DNA of 51,178 nt from M55B167 sp046482825. GTDB lineage: Bacteria > Verrucomicrobiota > Kiritimatiellia > RFP12 > UBA1067. The notes beneath the pieces were generated by a model. It had not been told where the DNA came from. It did not search any database and saw nothing but the letters and a program-made list of their open reading frames with translations. The DNA lies in NCBI GenBank assembly GCA_046482825.1, contig JAWOEI010000024.1:1-51178 (forward strand), written 5' to 3'. The position numbers and the translations under genes are program-made. Below are positions 25,912 to 34,851 of the stretch, one piece after another; the first letter of the stretch is position 1; each line of letters begins with the position of its first letter.

Positions 25912-28900
25912 TCAATTCTGTTTTGAGACATCTCTAGATATCCGGTCAAACTCCTCACGTTCAAAAGGCATCAGTTCCTGCTGACGGCTCTTGATTTCCC
26001 GAATCACCTGACGCGCCAGTTCGATATCACCTTTCTTTTTCAGAATACGGGCCTTTGTAATCTGAACCCGCAGATCCTCACCTTTGTTCAAACTTACCGC
26101 CTTGTTAATTGCCGACGTAGCTTCATCCAGTTTAATATCGGCATCAACGAGAACAGCCGCAAGCGTCTCCCATCCTATATAGTTTTCCGGATTCAGTTTG
26201 ATCGCATCGCGTGCATATTTCTCCGCATCTGAAAATCTGCGTATTCTTCTCAATACCTCTGCAAGGTCATTCAGAGCGGGGTATATGGGTTTAGCGTTTA
26301 CGGAGCGTCGCAAAAAGTCCTCCGCCTCACCGTAAGCACCCTCTCTAAGCCTGAGCGAACCCATGACATAATTCGCCAGGGAATGCTTGCGGTTTTTACG
26401 CAGAACCTGACGGGCATGCAACAATGCGGCCTCCTGATCGTTAAGACGGATGTCCAGATCAAGGATGACATCGTTAAGATAAATAGCGGACTTATTAAGC
26501 TTCCCGGCCCGGATAAATCCTTCGCGCGCTACCCGCAGATAACGCTCGGGACGTTTGTCATTCTCCGCTTTTTTCATATTCATCATTGCCTTGGTCAGCT
26601 GTACGAAATAGTTGTCAGGTGTTCCGGCAATTTTTTCCATTTTGGGAATGACAATGCTTTCCACGTCTTCAACTTCATTATTCTGCAACTGTAAATGCGC
26701 CAGCAGAGCCCAGGCATTCAGATTACGGGGCTGAAGATCAGTAGCCCGCTGAAGAGCCAGACGCGCCTTGTCCATATCATTATTCATCATGTGCACCAGG
26801 GCCCATTCAAGTCCGCCGCTCTGTGTATCATCACCGGATTCAGCCGCCTTTGTAAACCATTTGCTGGCCTTTTCAAAAGCTCCCTCTTTTACAGCCAGGC
26901 GCCCCAATCCCATCAATGCCCTGCGGTTATTCGGATCATTGCTGATAATTTCCTGATACACATCTTCAGATTCCTCGGACTGTTCGGTCAAAGCGTATAT
27001 GCTTGCAAGTGAATTGAGATTGGCTATGCGGTCGTTTTCCGGGAGAAGATTAATTGCGCGGTTAACTCCGGCAAGAGCCGCTCTGGACTGACCGGACAAA
27101 GCCCATCCATATCCCAGTCTTGCGAATATCTGCGGTGAGCGCACATATCCGTAAAAACGCGACAGAGACCAGAGAGGATAACGGCGTTTCAATCCGGAAA
27201 TAAAATCCTTCAGTTCACGTTCAATGGAATCTCTGAACGGATCGGCGCATTTCACTCCGCGTCGTGCCATTTCGAAACGGTTTATCATTGCCGAGACATT
27301 ATCGGGGTCAATTTCTTCGTGTATCTTTGTGTATGTGGCAAAAGCCTCCTCATCCCGCCCGAGATCTTCCAGCATTACTCCCAGGTTGTTGGCAACAAAA
27401 CCGAGGTGCCGGCGGAGATTGCGCGCCATTACAGAAACATTATTCTGGAAGTCTTTTTCTGTCTCAGGCAAAACAGCCAGCATTTCATCCCAGAAAACAC
27501 TGTATTCATCAAACAGCTCAGTATCCTTGTACTTTTCAATATCATTGCAACCTGTGAAAAACAGATATTCGGGCACAGGAATCAATCCAGCCGAATACCA
27601 GAAATCCGGCACCCCGAAAACCGCGGCTTTGTCTGCAATATCCTCCTCCTCTATGGAAAACCAGTCCTGCACAAAGGGGAGAATCCCGAGTTTAAGCGTG
27701 CTTTTCATGCTGATAAGTTCTGCGCCGCTGAAAAGATTCTTTTCTTCGATCAGCTGAGCCATAGAACGGAGATAGTATGGATCGAGATCTTTCTGCAAAG
27801 ATATGATGTTTAATTCCTGCCCTCTTTCGTGAGCTAGAATTTTCAGGTGATCATCCAGCAGGCCGTCAGTTATAAACCAAGTGCGATCCTCGAGACGGTC
27901 AAGTATCCGTGACGCGAATTCATCGGCAAAACGTCCTCTGTTCGGTTTGCATTCAAAATAATTGACAACAGCGCACAACAGCACAATCACAGCCGCAGGA
28001 TAGGTAAGGATCATGCCGAACCATTCACCGGCCTTTTTTGTAAACGGACGTATCTCGTTGCTGCGTTTGTTCTGCTTTACCTTCAGCAACATATACCAGT
28101 AAACGAAGATATACCCCGCAACCATAGCTATCATCGCGTAGAAAAATACCGGAAGTCTTCCCGTCGGCCGTAAAATACCCCAGGGCGAGACAGGCACATT
28201 GAACAATCCTATTATTACAAAACCAAACAGTATCAGATGAAGAAGATACTGGCTCCAGGAGCGTTCGTTGTTCAGTGCTCTGCCGGCGGCAAAAACTGCA
28301 ACAAGCCAAGGTACAACACTGAAAAGGAGAATAATAATCCATCCGCTCTGTGGCAGACCGCTACGCAATTCATGCAGCTGGAAGCGCCATACTTTGATCA
28401 TAAGATTCATGAGCGAGCTGTGCCCCATCAGTTGAGCATCATGGCTGTTGTAAAAAGACCGGGCGAAAAAGTAATAAAGGCTCAGACCTGCAAGAGCAAT
28501 AAGACTCATCCATGTGATGCGTTTCAGACTCAGAGAACGATCCTTGAGAAGGATATAGATAAGAAACAACAGAAAAACAGGAATCAGCGGTATGAAACAT
28601 GCTGACTGAACAACACAGGCTCCTGCCAGAAAAGAGAACAGAACCAGAAATATACGCCATTTGTGCAATGCAAACTGAACAAGCAGAAAAGCCAGCAGAA
28701 AAGCCAGCATCATGTTGAAACTTTCCACCCGCAACTGTGTGGAAGCCTGCCATAACGGAACAGAGAACATCAGGGCAACCGATGAAAATACCCCACCCCA
28801 GACAGATACCTTATCCGCATGTTCGACAGAATATTCCTCGCGTATTGTTTCATACAGCAGAAAAGACATGATACGGTAAATCAGCACAACCGATATAGTG

Positions 28901-29178
28901 GAGCAGACTACACTTATCAGGTTGAGTCTGACTGTCAGCGAAAATACGGGTATGGAACTGACAGCCGAAACCAGAGTACCCCAGAGAGGATAAACAGGCT
29001 GCGTCAGCGGATCAATCCCGCTGAATGCCGCCATATACTTTGCGGACAAACCCGGAAAAATATAACGGGACATGGTCAGAAGATAGACAAGAAACGCGAC
29101 TGCACCAAGGCCGAGTGAAACAAATAAGTCAGTTCTTTTTCTCTCAACTGAATTATTTTTAAAACTGTTGCAGACCAT
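25912..29178 (-). CDS. Large membrane protein: DUF2723-like multi-pass domain followed by TPR repeats
   Basis: A 1088-residue inner-membrane protein. ATG at 29178 has AAAGGTG upstream (a TTG two codons earlier is less likely). Residues about 18-425 contain roughly ten membrane segments; the first loop FPGLSAKYMAAFSGIDPLTQPVYPLWG and the following helix recall DUF2723 proteins, which resemble lipid-linked-sugar glycosyltransferases. Residues about 430-600 are soluble. From about 600 to the end, TPR repeats dominate (GFVANNLGVMLEDLGRDEEAFATYTKI in part; NRRALMGLGRLAVKEGAFEKA; LNDLAEVLRRIRRFSDAEKYA). A role in surface glycosylation or envelope assembly is possible. It is between trxA and tsaD on the same strand without overlap. 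Confidence 0.7.
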   Translation of the reverse strand: MVCNSFKNNSVERKRTDLFVSLGLGAVAFLVYLLTMSRYIFPGLSAKYMAAFSGIDPLTQPVYPLWGTLVSAVSSIPVFSLTVRLNLISVVCSTISVVLIYRIMSFLLYETIREEYSVEHADKVSVWGGVFSSVALMFSVPLWQASTQLRVESFNMMLAFLLAFLLVQFALHKWRIFLVLFSFLAGACVVQSACFIPLIPVFLLFLIYILLKDRSLSLKRITWMSLIALAGLSLYYFFARSFYNSHDAQLMGHSSLMNLMIKVWRFQLHELRSGLPQSGWIIILLFSVVPWLVAVFAAGRALNNERSWSQYLLHLILFGFVIIGLFNVPVSPWGILRPTGRLPVFFYAMIAMVAGYIFVYWYMLLKVKQNKRSNEIRPFTKKAGEWFGMILTYPAAVIVLLCAVVNYFECKPNRGRFADEFASRILDRLEDRTWFITDGLLDDHLKILAHERGQELNIISLQKDLDPYYLRSMAQLIEEKNLFSGAELISMKSTLKLGILPFVQDWFSIEEEDIADKAAVFGVPDFWYSAGLIPVPEYLFFTGCNDIEKYKDTELFDEYSVFWDEMLAVLPETEKDFQNNVSVMARNLRRHLGFVANNLGVMLEDLGRDEEAFATYTKIHEEIDPDNVSAMINRFEMARRGVKCADPFRDSIERELKDFISGLKRRYPLWSLSRFYGYVRSPQIFARLGYGWALSGQSRAALAGVNRAINLLPENDRIANLNSLASIYALTEQSEESEDVYQEIISNDPNNRRALMGLGRLAVKEGAFEKASKWFTKAAESGDDTQSGGLEWALVHMMNNDMDKARLALQRATDLQPRNLNAWALLAHLQLQNNEVEDVESIVIPKMEKIAGTPDNYFVQLTKAMMNMKKAENDKRPERYLRVAREGFIRAGKLNKSAIYLNDVILDLDIRLNDQEAALLHARQVLRKNRKHSLANYVMGSLRLREGAYGEAEDFLRRSVNAKPIYPALNDLAEVLRRIRRFSDAEKYARDAIKLNPENYIGWETLAAVLVDADIKLDEATSAINKAVSLNKGEDLRVQITKARILKKKGDIELARQVIREIKSRQQELMPFEREEFDRISRDVSKQN

Positions 29179-29282
29179 AATCAATCACCTTTCAGGACTT
29201 AAAAATCTGTAAACAAAACGTGTTTCAATAAGTTATAAAAAAAAAGTATGTCAAAGCAAGGTTCAAATTGCCGGGACAGAGT

Positions 29283-30374
29283 TTATATGAGAGTCTGCTG
29301 TACGCCTGCGGCAAGTGATGGCGACACATCAAGCTCAAAGGCTTTTTCCCCGCAAACTCCCCCTCCGGTTCCCGCCAGACCGGCAATCATGGCAGCATTG
29401 TCTCCACAGTATTGCGGCTGCGCCAGATAAACAGGCAGGCCGAAATCATCCGCTGTCTGTACCAGTCTTTCACGCAGCCGGCTGTTCAGCGAAACACCGC
29501 CGCCTACAGCTAAAGCTCTATAACGGCCTTTGCTCAATGCCGCCGTACAGCGTAAAACAAGAGCATCAACAACAGCCTCCTGATATGCGGCGGCTATATC
29601 AACAACATCAGCGTCATTTTCAGGCTTATTTTTCCTCAGATAATACATCAAAGCTGTCTTCAGCCCACTGAAACTGACGCAGAGTTCCGCGTCCATGCCG
29701 CACAGGACAGGATTTCCTCTGCGGAGTTTCCCTTTCGGAAAGTCAATGCTGTCACGCCGGGTCGCAGTCGCGGCTATGCGGTCTATAACCGGTCCGCCGG
29801 GATATCCCAGATGAAGAAGCTTGGCAGCTTTGTCAAAAGCCTCTCCGGCCGCATCATCGAGGGTCTGGCCTATAACTATATAGGAATGCGACTGATCAAC
29901 TGCAATAAGGCAGCTATGCCCTCCTGATACAACAAGCGCAAGATAAGGATAAATATCTTTCGCTGCGTTTTTTTCTCTGTCCAGAAATACAGAATGAATA
30001 TGCGCCTCGATATGATTGATTCCTATCAAAGGTCTGGATATACTCAATGCCAGTCCCTTGGCGGCGGACAGTCCGACTATCAGAGAACTTGCAAGTCCGG
30101 GACCGTAAGTTACGGCCACAGCATCAATACGGCGCCACCAGGACGGATCAGGAGTCTCACTGCCGCCTCCGCCGAATGCCTGCGACACCGCTGATACTAT
30201 CACTTCCGGTATTTTCTCGACATGACTTCTTGATGCGATTTCCGGCACAACCCCTCCATAGGGCTGATGCAGTTTCACCTGGGAATAAACGCTTGAAGAT
30301 AGAACATCGGTTCCGTCCTGCACCACAGCGGCGGCGGTTTCGTCACATGAACTTTCTATACCGAGAACAATCAA
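29283..30374 (-). CDS. tsaD: tRNA N6-threonylcarbamoyladenosine synthase subunit TsaD
   Basis: A 363-residue ASKHA-fold enzyme that transfers the threonylcarbamoyl group to A37 of ANN-decoding tRNAs, with TsaB and TsaE. It starts IVLGIESSCDETAAAVV, and has the metal-binding NHIEAHIHS, the LVVSGGHSCL phosphate loop and AVGGGVSLNSRLRE. The start codon is TTG at 30372-30374: AAGGA lies eight bases upstream, and it overlaps the ctpA stop as TTGA, so the two genes are translationally coupled. Length is normal. Confidence 0.96.
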   Translation of the reverse strand: MIVLGIESSCDETAAAVVQDGTDVLSSSVYSQVKLHQPYGGVVPEIASRSHVEKIPEVIVSAVSQAFGGGGSETPDPSWWRRIDAVAVTYGPGLASSLIVGLSAAKGLALSISRPLIGINHIEAHIHSVFLDREKNAAKDIYPYLALVVSGGHSCLIAVDQSHSYIVIGQTLDDAAGEAFDKAAKLLHLGYPGGPVIDRIAATATRRDSIDFPKGKLRRGNPVLCGMDAELCVSFSGLKTALMYYLRKNKPENDADVVDIAAAYQEAVVDALVLRCTAALSKGRYRALAVGGGVSLNSRLRERLVQTADDFGLPVYLAQPQYCGDNAAMIAGLAGTGGGVCGEKAFELDVSPSLAAGVQQTLI

Positions 30375-31666
30375 GGATTTTCCTTTTTCATTTCGCTGTC
30401 ATGCAGCATCTCTATGGCTCTGGCCAGCTGCAGATCATCATCAGGAATACCGCTTTTATCTTCGCGATAGGTCCGACGCATATAGTAATTCCTGAGTTTG
30501 CTGTGCTGAACACGAGAAAGACTGACTTCCTCATCAGGCAAAATACCGCAGCCGTGAATCAGTTTTCCTGCTGGCGTGTAATAACAACCGGTTGTCAGTC
30601 TGAGCGCATACTCAGGACGCAGAGACATTTTTATTACACTTTGAATGGAAGCCTTTCCATAGGTGCGATTACCGACAATCACCGCCCGCTGATTGTCTCT
30701 CAAGGCGCCAGCTACAATCTCCGAGGCACTCGCGCTGTCATGATTAACCAGGACTGCCAACGGCATGTCAGGAAATTTATAACCCCCTCCTGATTTATAA
30801 TCACGCGTCTTTTTATCCGCCGCGCGGTTTTTCAATGTGACAACAGTTCTGCCTTTTTCAAGAAAAAATTCCGATACTCCTATTGCTGAACTCAGGACGC
30901 CTCCGGGATTATCACGCAGATCAAGAATCAATCTTGCGATATCGCGGTTAGCCAGCAACCGCAAAGCTTTTTCCACTTCTTTAGCCGCAGAGGATGTAAA
31001 CTGTCTTATGCGCAAAAAACCTGTGCTGTCATCAAACACACGACAGCTCTCTACGCAGGAGAGATGCACCTCGCTGCGAATCAATTCAATGTCTTCACTG
31101 TTGCCATCGTCATGTCTTACAGTAACTTTTATCTTGCTCCCTTTTTTACCGCGCATTTCAGTTATGGCATCTCCGAGCGAAATTCCACCCACGGAATGTC
31201 CGTCAACAGCGGTGATTATATCACCTGCGGTTATACCGGCTTCCAGTGCAGGCGAATTATCCAGCGGAGCTATCACCTTAATGCCATTATCATCCGACTC
31301 GACATTAACACCTATACCAACAAAAGAGCCGTCTGTGGATTCAGTGAGGGCTTCCAGAGATTCGGGTTCGAGAAAAGAGCTGTAAGGATCCAAATCGGCA
31401 ACCATTCCGTTTATCGCGGAATAAACCAGACCTGTAAAATCGTTCGCGTCAGCATGATATCGGTTTATCAGCAGAAGCGCTTCAGCAAACAGAGCCAGAT
31501 TATCATATTCAGAAAACGTATTGTAAGAAGCTATCTGATCGCACTCAGCCTGTTTTTCAGCAGGTGCCGAGAAACAGCCGCTGAGGCATATTGCCGCGAA
31601 CAGCAGAACAATAACCGCTTTGAATAAAAAGAAGCTGTGTCTGTCTTTTACCAGAATTTCCACCAT
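30371..31666 (-). CDS. CtpA-type S41 carboxy-terminal processing protease, lipoprotein
   Basis: A 431-residue envelope serine protease. The N-terminus has a lipoprotein signal ending CLSGC (Cys about 31). A PDZ domain follows (about 105-195; GSFVGIGVNVES, AGITAGDIITAVDG). The protease domain has LILDLRDNPGGVL, the nucleophile Ser in NHDSASASEIVAGAL, and the general-base Lys in GNRTYGKASIQ, the Ser-Lys dyad of the family. It trims C-termini of periplasmic proteins. It overlaps the upstream secreted-protein gene by 19 bases and tsaD by four, so the three form one operon. Confidence 0.92.
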   Translation of the reverse strand: MVEILVKDRHSFFLFKAVIVLLFAAICLSGCFSAPAEKQAECDQIASYNTFSEYDNLALFAEALLLINRYHADANDFTGLVYSAINGMVADLDPYSSFLEPESLEALTESTDGSFVGIGVNVESDDNGIKVIAPLDNSPALEAGITAGDIITAVDGHSVGGISLGDAITEMRGKKGSKIKVTVRHDDGNSEDIELIRSEVHLSCVESCRVFDDSTGFLRIRQFTSSAAKEVEKALRLLANRDIARLILDLRDNPGGVLSSAIGVSEFFLEKGRTVVTLKNRAADKKTRDYKSGGGYKFPDMPLAVLVNHDSASASEIVAGALRDNQRAVIVGNRTYGKASIQSVIKMSLRPEYALRLTTGCYYTPAGKLIHGCGILPDEEVSLSRVQHSKLRNYYMRRTYREDKSGIPDDDLQLARAIEMLHDSEMKKENP

Positions 31667-32475
31667 TTTTTTCCGGATTCAAAATCGGCAGGACCTTCTT
31701 CAACCGCATCCCCGTAAAGAGAACGTATCCTCTGTGTCGCAGTTACCTCAGGGTCAAAAAGCGAATTCCTTTCAGCAATTTCAAGTGAATCAGGCAATGA
31801 CCATAAAACAGTGCGGTGAAAGGTGTCTTGATTCGCCTTGTGAACAACTGTAATCTCTCCGTTGGCTGCGATATCCAGTTTAGGATCGCTCGATTTCAGA
31901 TGCGGCCCGAGATCTATGGTATCCCAAACTTCCCCGCCCGGCTGATCCTCAACCCTGAGAAACAGACGCTCTGCCTGTCTGCGATTCCAGTGTACGATTT
32001 TAAACATCCGTCTCGTTTTTTCCCTTGAGACAAACATCTGAATACCCTCTTTAACCGGAATACCCGGAACTATATCAAAGGATTTCTTTGTGGATTCATA
32101 ACGACTTTTTCCGCATATAAGCACAAGCTTTGCGAAATACTTTCCTTCTTTGAGCAAGGAATACCATTTATCAAGTTCAATTCGTGATGTATGTTTTCTG
32201 CCCGGATCCAATTTAAAAGCTTTGGCAAAAGGAGCCTTGGTCACCGGAGTAAGTTCATTGTAACGATCCTGATATGTCACCTCAACAAACAATCTGTCCG
32301 TACCGGAACGAGTATCCAGCAGCGTCCGGCCAACATTTACCACATTCATCCGCACTACAACAGGCTCACCCACAATGAATGAACTGCAGGCCGGCTTGAA
32401 AGATAACTGAAACTCCTGAGCCTGAGACAGAAGCGCGGTCAGAGCGAAAAACAAAAAACATAAGGTTCTGATCAT
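31648..32475 (-). CDS. Secreted protein with an Ig-like/intracellular-proteinase-inhibitor-type domain, function unknown
   Basis: A 275-residue exported protein. ATG at 32475 (MIRTLCFLFFALTALLSQA) opens a signal peptide; the longer ORF begins 24 codons earlier without a ribosome site. The mature N-terminal part (FQLSFKPACSSFIVGEPVVVRMNV, in part) with PGRKHTSRIELDKWYSLLKEG-YFAKL reads like a beta-sandwich found in periplasmic proteins that modulate proteases, but I cannot name the family firmly. The C-terminal third lacks recognisable motifs. Its stop overlaps the ctpA start by 19 bases, which suggests a partner or substrate role for CtpA; this is inference. Confidence 0.55.
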   Translation of the reverse strand: MIRTLCFLFFALTALLSQAQEFQLSFKPACSSFIVGEPVVVRMNVVNVGRTLLDTRSGTDRLFVEVTYQDRYNELTPVTKAPFAKAFKLDPGRKHTSRIELDKWYSLLKEGKYFAKLVLICGKSRYESTKKSFDIVPGIPVKEGIQMFVSREKTRRMFKIVHWNRRQAERLFLRVEDQPGGEVWDTIDLGPHLKSSDPKLDIAANGEITVVHKANQDTFHRTVLWSLPDSLEIAERNSLFDPEVTATQRIRSLYGDAVEEGPADFESGKKWWKFW

Positions 32476-33136
32476 TATAAAATCCCGATTATTGTAAAGT
32501 GCACTTATTATACACCGTTTGCCGGCTAAATCGCAACCAAAAGGCAATTCGGATGCAAAGGCTTTTTTTTACTGAATTGACAAAGTCGTTTTTTTGAACG
32601 TCAACCAACTTCTGCTATAAAAAACAAGAAATCTATACACATATTTTCATAAGTTGTTGATTGAAAGCAACTATATAGCTTTTTTCAAAAGCTCCAACTT
32701 CAATAAATTTTATATGCGGAAGCTCCCCTTTGTCGCTATTTTTATACAGTTATGACAAATTAACAACCCAAAACGCGAAGCGTTTTCTACCAAAGATGCA
32801 ACGGTTAAAACATATACTGACGAGGAATATTCGAACTGCTCATATCACATAATCTCACTTCGGTTGCGGTCCCGCTCAGCGGGGCAGCTTTGGAACTGTA
32901 GCCGAGGTCCTTGACCTCGGAAGATGTATGATGCAAATTGCCGTAAATTTGACGATTTGCACCAATTCGCAGTTATGTTGCGCACAACATAATCGCAGAT
33001 GCGCCCGGAAAGTTCCGCGCCTGCTTAACTTTCTTGTGTTCTGTGGCAGTAGTTGAAATAATAGCAACTTTGATAAATTTCTAATTCCTTATCCGCTTCC
33101 CCATGCGGAGGGACAAACCTTTTCAAATCAAACATT
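32476..33136. repeat. Gene-free region with a cluster of hairpin elements
   Basis: About 660 bases without a credible gene. From 32770 on it carries four perfect stems: AAAACGC-gaa-GCGTTTT (32770-32786), CCCGC-tca-GCGGG (32871-32883), CCGAGGTC-ctt-GACCTCGG (32902-32920) and TTATGTTG-cgca-CAACATAA (32973-32992). A 22-base stretch at 32985-33006 recurs inverted at 50727-50748, so part of this is a dispersed intergenic repeat. The left part is AT-rich with T-runs and may hold the promoter of the operon at 32475. Confidence 0.7.
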
Positions 33137-33913
33137 ATGGCATTGAAAATACTGTTTACAGGCACAGGCACATCAGTCGGCATTCCCATGATAGGATGTC
33201 ACTGCCCTGTCTGCTCTTCCTCTGACCCCCGAAACACCCGCTCCAGGAGCAGTGTTTATCTGAAAACATCTGATACCGCATTGATTATCGATACGCCTCC
33301 TGACTTCCGTCAGCAGATGCTTACATACAGAATTGAACATCTGGATGCGGTTGTTTTTACGCATGCTCATGCCGATCATTTTCTGGGATTTGATGACATC
33401 CGCAGGTTTAATACACTGAAAGGCGGTGCGATTCCCGCTTATGCGGATCCTGAAACCATGACTGAAATCCAGCGTGTATTTAACTACATCGACAGTAAAC
33501 CGTCAAGTGAAGGTCTTTATCGACCTGTGGTTGAATTTCATGATGTCTCGAGCGTTTTTTCTGTCGGAGATATAAAACTCACTCCTGTGGAGGTACAGCA
33601 CGGACACCGGATGACAGGATACCGCATTGACTGCAAAGATGTTTCGGCAGGATATGTGCCCGACTGCTGCGGTATTTCACAGGAAAGCATAAATACATTC
33701 AAAGGGGTTGATGTGATGATACTCGACGGCCTCCGATACAGGCCGCATCCTTCGCATTTTAGCATAGAACAGAGTTGCGAAGTACTCGAAAAAATCGGCG
33801 CCGAGCGGTCGCTTCTGACTCATATCTGCCATGATGTGGATCATGCGGAACTCTCGCGGTCTCTGCCGAGCCACATTCAGCCAGCCTATGACGGGCTGGA
33901 AATAACGCTGTGA
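33137..33913 (+). CDS. PhnP-like metallo-beta-lactamase-fold hydrolase
   Basis: A 258-residue cytoplasmic metal-dependent phosphodiesterase-type protein. It opens ILFTGTGTSVGIPMIGCHCPVC, with the Cys pair typical of the PhnP branch, and has the zinc-binding THAHADHFLGFDD, followed by EVQHGHRMTGYRI and HICHDVDH near the C-terminus. PhnP opens 1,2-cyclic phosphates of ribose; relatives act on other cyclic phosphodiesters. No phosphonate genes are near, so the cellular substrate is unclear. The ATG at 33137 has only a weak ribosome site. The panB gene starts 54 bases on. Confidence 0.85.
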   Translation: MALKILFTGTGTSVGIPMIGCHCPVCSSSDPRNTRSRSSVYLKTSDTALIIDTPPDFRQQMLTYRIEHLDAVVFTHAHADHFLGFDDIRRFNTLKGGAIPAYADPETMTEIQRVFNYIDSKPSSEGLYRPVVEFHDVSSVFSVGDIKLTPVEVQHGHRMTGYRIDCKDVSAGYVPDCCGISQESINTFKGVDVMILDGLRYRPHPSHFSIEQSCEVLEKIGAERSLLTHICHDVDHAELSRSLPSHIQPAYDGLEITL

Positions 33914-33967
33914 CAATACAGTTTTTAACCCTTTTAACCCCGCCGCTCTCTTTGATAGAATGACAAC

Positions 33968-34792
33968 ATGAAAAAGTGGACTACAGCAAAAATCAGGTCA
34001 TGCAAGGGAAAAAACAGAATTGCCTGCCTGACTGCATACGACTTTGCTTTCGCCAGAATGGCTGATGATATCGGGATACCGCTCATTCTGGTGGGAGATT
34101 CTCTAGGCATGACAACCCTCGGATATTCCACCACCCTGCCGGTAACCATGAGTGATATGCTTCATCACACTGCGGCGGTTGTCAGAGGAACCTCATCAGC
34201 TCTAGTTGTGGCAGACATGCCTTTTCTTTCCTATCAGGTCTCTACAAAAGATGCGGTACGCAATGCTGGCCGGCTGCTTCAAGAGGCCGGTGCCGACGCG
34301 GTAAAGATAGAAGGCGGAGCAATCCGCGCGGGATGTGTCAGGACTTTAACGGAAAACGGCATACCGGTTCTCGGACATTTAGGACTCCTGCCTCAGTCAA
34401 TACAGCAGATCGGCGGCTTCAAGGTTCAGGGGAAAAACCGCGAGGCCGCGGATGAACTTATCCGGGATGCTGAAATACTAGGGAAAGCTGGTGTATTTGC
34501 TATTGTGCTTGAATGCGTTCCTCCAGACATCGCCGCGCTGGTTACAGCCGCAACATCCGTTCCTGTAATCGGCATAGGCTCCGGTCCGGCCTGTGACGGA
34601 CAGGTTCTGGTAATGAATGATCTACTCGGTTTGTCGGAAAACACCCCCCCGCGATTCGTGAAGAAATATGCCGATCTTGCCTCCCGAGCCAGGAAAGCCT
34701 TTGCGGATTATATCCAAGAAGTCAACTCTGGAATATTTCCCGCGGAGGAACACTGCTATCCCGAAAGCGGCTCCGCAGGAAATAACAGTTAA
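33968..34792 (+). CDS. panB: 3-methyl-2-oxobutanoate hydroxymethyltransferase
   Basis: A 274-residue enzyme of pantothenate (coenzyme A) synthesis that adds a hydroxymethyl group from methylene-tetrahydrofolate to 2-oxoisovalerate. Motifs are IACLTAYDFAFARMADD, ILVGDSLGMTTLGY, ADMPFLSYQ, AVKIEGG, GHLGLLPQS and the C-terminal VIGIGSGPACDGQVLVMNDLLGL. The length is as usual. It directly precedes the PKS-like operon (60 bases); CoA supply for phosphopantetheine is a tempting but unproven link. Confidence 0.96.
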   Translation: MKKWTTAKIRSCKGKNRIACLTAYDFAFARMADDIGIPLILVGDSLGMTTLGYSTTLPVTMSDMLHHTAAVVRGTSSALVVADMPFLSYQVSTKDAVRNAGRLLQEAGADAVKIEGGAIRAGCVRTLTENGIPVLGHLGLLPQSIQQIGGFKVQGKNREAADELIRDAEILGKAGVFAIVLECVPPDIAALVTAATSVPVIGIGSGPACDGQVLVMNDLLGLSENTPPRFVKKYADLASRARKAFADYIQEVNSGIFPAEEHCYPESGSAGNNS

Positions 34793-34851
34793 AAAATCCG
34801 CCAGTGAAGAATCAGGTAGCAATGAAATCGCTGCTCTTCAAGGATGAAACA

